The position numbers and the translations under genes are program-made. This document shows, one piece after another, positions 63,151 through 64,000 of a stretch of 64,000 nt of DNA. How positions within the stretch are numbered: the stretch's first letter is position 1; each line of letters opens with the position of its first letter. The notes beneath the pieces were generated by a model. That model saw only the letters and a program-made list of their open reading frames with translations. It was not told where the DNA came from and did no database searches. This DNA comes from Bacillota bacterium (lineage in GTDB: Bacteria > Bacillota > Clostridia > Christensenellales > UMGS416). The stretch lies in contig JAEZSE010000042.1 of assembly GCA_023421955.1 (NCBI GenBank), positions 1 to 64,000 on the forward strand. Reading direction: 5' to 3'.

Positions 63151-63771
63151 TTACTCTCTGACCGTTTCCCTCAAATTTGGAAATATCAGCCGCTCATCCC
63201 ATCCGGCCAGCTCACGCACCTCTCGGGCGCTGAATTCCTGCGTTTGGTCGAAATCGACGCCTGCCGGCATCACGGAATCGGTGGCTATTTTCGCCGCCGG
63301 CGTTTCTGGCTCGGTTTCCGGTTCATCGGGGTAGGACTCCTCCAGCAGCCTCAGCTGCTCACCGATGACCCTGCGGATCAATGCCTTCACGCCGGCCACG
63401 TCGCGCCGGATGCCCTCCAGCCGGCGGACCGCTTCCTGCGCCTGCAGCTCGGCATCCTCCAGAATTCTCCTGCCCTCCAGCTCGCTGTCCTTGATCATCG
63501 CGGCGGCCTTCTCCCTCGAGGCCTTCAGCACGTCCTCCGCCGCCCGCTGGGCGGTGATCAGCGTGTCCCGCAGTGTTTGCTCCATCTCGGCGATGCGCTT
63601 TTCTTTTTCCTGATGGGTCGCCACCTGGGCCTTCAGCGCCTCGTTTTCTTTTTCAAGGCGCTCCACCTCATCGGCGACATCGTCCAGATAGTCGTCAACT
63701 TCCGAGATCTTATAGCCATGAATGACCTGTTTAAAATCCTTTTCGTCGATTTCCCTGGCAGTGATCGCCAT
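63151..63771 (-). CDS. DivIVA-family protein
   Basis: A 206-residue coiled-coil protein of the cell pole/division-site type. The N-terminal membrane-binding part is REIDEKDFKQVIHGYKISEVDDYLDDVADEVERLEKEN, then a long coiled coil (about 35-140) and an acidic tail ending DERLIFPNLR. It lacks the usual F17-type aromatic at the tip only in part (H18, Y20). It precedes the DUF5665 gene and follows a second DivIVA-like gene, so this is a division or growth locus. Confidence 0.9.
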   Translation of the reverse strand: MAITAREIDEKDFKQVIHGYKISEVDDYLDDVADEVERLEKENEALKAQVATHQEKEKRIAEMEQTLRDTLITAQRAAEDVLKASREKAAAMIKDSELEGRRILEDAELQAQEAVRRLEGIRRDVAGVKALIRRVIGEQLRLLEESYPDEPETEPETPAAKIATDSVMPAGVDFDQTQEFSAREVRELAGWDERLIFPNLRETVRE

Positions 63772-63788
63772 CGCTCTTCCTCCTGCGG

Positions 63789-64000
63789 TTATTGTGCCTG
63801 GAGACGGCGTTCCAATTCCTCCAGCCGTTCTTCTATGGAGTGATTGGGATGATTTTGTACTGCTTGCGCTGCATGTTCCATCTCATGAATTCTTCTGTGC
63901 AGTTTCTCGTTTTCCGTTTGCAGCTTATCAAACTCGGAAGCGACCAAATCGAGGAAATCATCCACTTCCTTGACTTTATAGCCTCGAAATGCGGTTGTCA
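63789..64000 (-). CDS. Second DivIVA-domain protein, partial (5' end outside the window)
   Basis: The visible 69 or so residues begin TTAFRGYKVKEVDDFLDLVASEFDKL and continue as coiled coil to ERLEELERRLQAQ, stop at 63789. FRGYKVKEVDDFLD is the DivIVA N-terminal motif. The protein is short for the family, ending soon after the first coil. The start codon is beyond base 64000. Confidence 0.8.
   Translation of the reverse strand, partial: TTAFRGYKVKEVDDFLDLVASEFDKLQTENEKLHRRIHEMEHAAQAVQNHPNHSIEERLEELERRLQAQ

Overview
The window looks like chromosome of a high-GC, motile, Gram-positive Bacillota, most likely of the Clostridia. Pointers are a Bce-type peptide-antibiotic resistance module, CheC/CheD, ComFB, two DivIVA-family proteins, a DUF5665 protein, AGGAGG ribosome binding sites on almost every gene, sigma-A promoters and rho-independent terminators. 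I cannot name a species. Most genes are GC-rich; the region near 9.0-10.1 kb is clearly AT-richer and probably foreign.

Layout. 0.2-9.0 kb is a branched-chain amino acid block: cimA, leuC, leuD, leuB, ilvD and ilvB, all on the plus strand, but with gaps filled by intergenic hairpin repeats. 9.0-14.5 kb is an accessory stretch: an AT-rich unknown protein with a C-terminal Cys4 motif, a decayed squalene-cyclase-like fragment, a methyltransferase behind a tiny upstream ORF, a flavin-binding-fold protein, an NTF2-like protein, an Imm-5-like protein and an unknown. 14.7-19.5 kb is a two-component system plus ABC transporter of the Bce type, with a matching binding-site motif before the transporter. 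19.7-27.7 kb holds an SIS protein, two small proteins, SbcCD, an AI-2E family permease and small metabolic genes; glpK follows.

29.7-39.6 kb is a sugar block: a LacI regulator with a strong promoter and palindromic operator, an FGGY kinase, a GatD-like polyol dehydrogenase, an aldo/keto reductase, FucU, a GH29 alpha-L-fucosidase, XylA and a GH39 beta-xylosidase. It would release and process fucose and xylose inside the cell; no transporter is visible. 39.7-42.7 kb is a zinc uptake operon (znuA, znuC, znuB) with its own Fur-family regulator and a candidate Zur operator. 42.7-51.6 kb carries a diguanylate cyclase, rpiB, upp, a large secreted polysaccharide deacetylase, comFB, cheC-cheD and a hexokinase.

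51.7-58.2 kb is one gene for a 2181-residue surface protein with 13 tandem cadherin-like repeats, divergent from a 63-residue protein. 58.9-59.6 kb is an array of eight tRNA genes on the minus strand. The window ends with two paralogous MFS exporters, a DUF5665 protein, a DivIVA protein and the 3' part of a second DivIVA-like gene.

The most unusual signals are the two-hairpin intergenic repeats, whose flanks are constant while stem arms covary; the possible reductase-dehydrogenase-kinase sugar route; the giant repeat protein; and the AT-rich accessory island.
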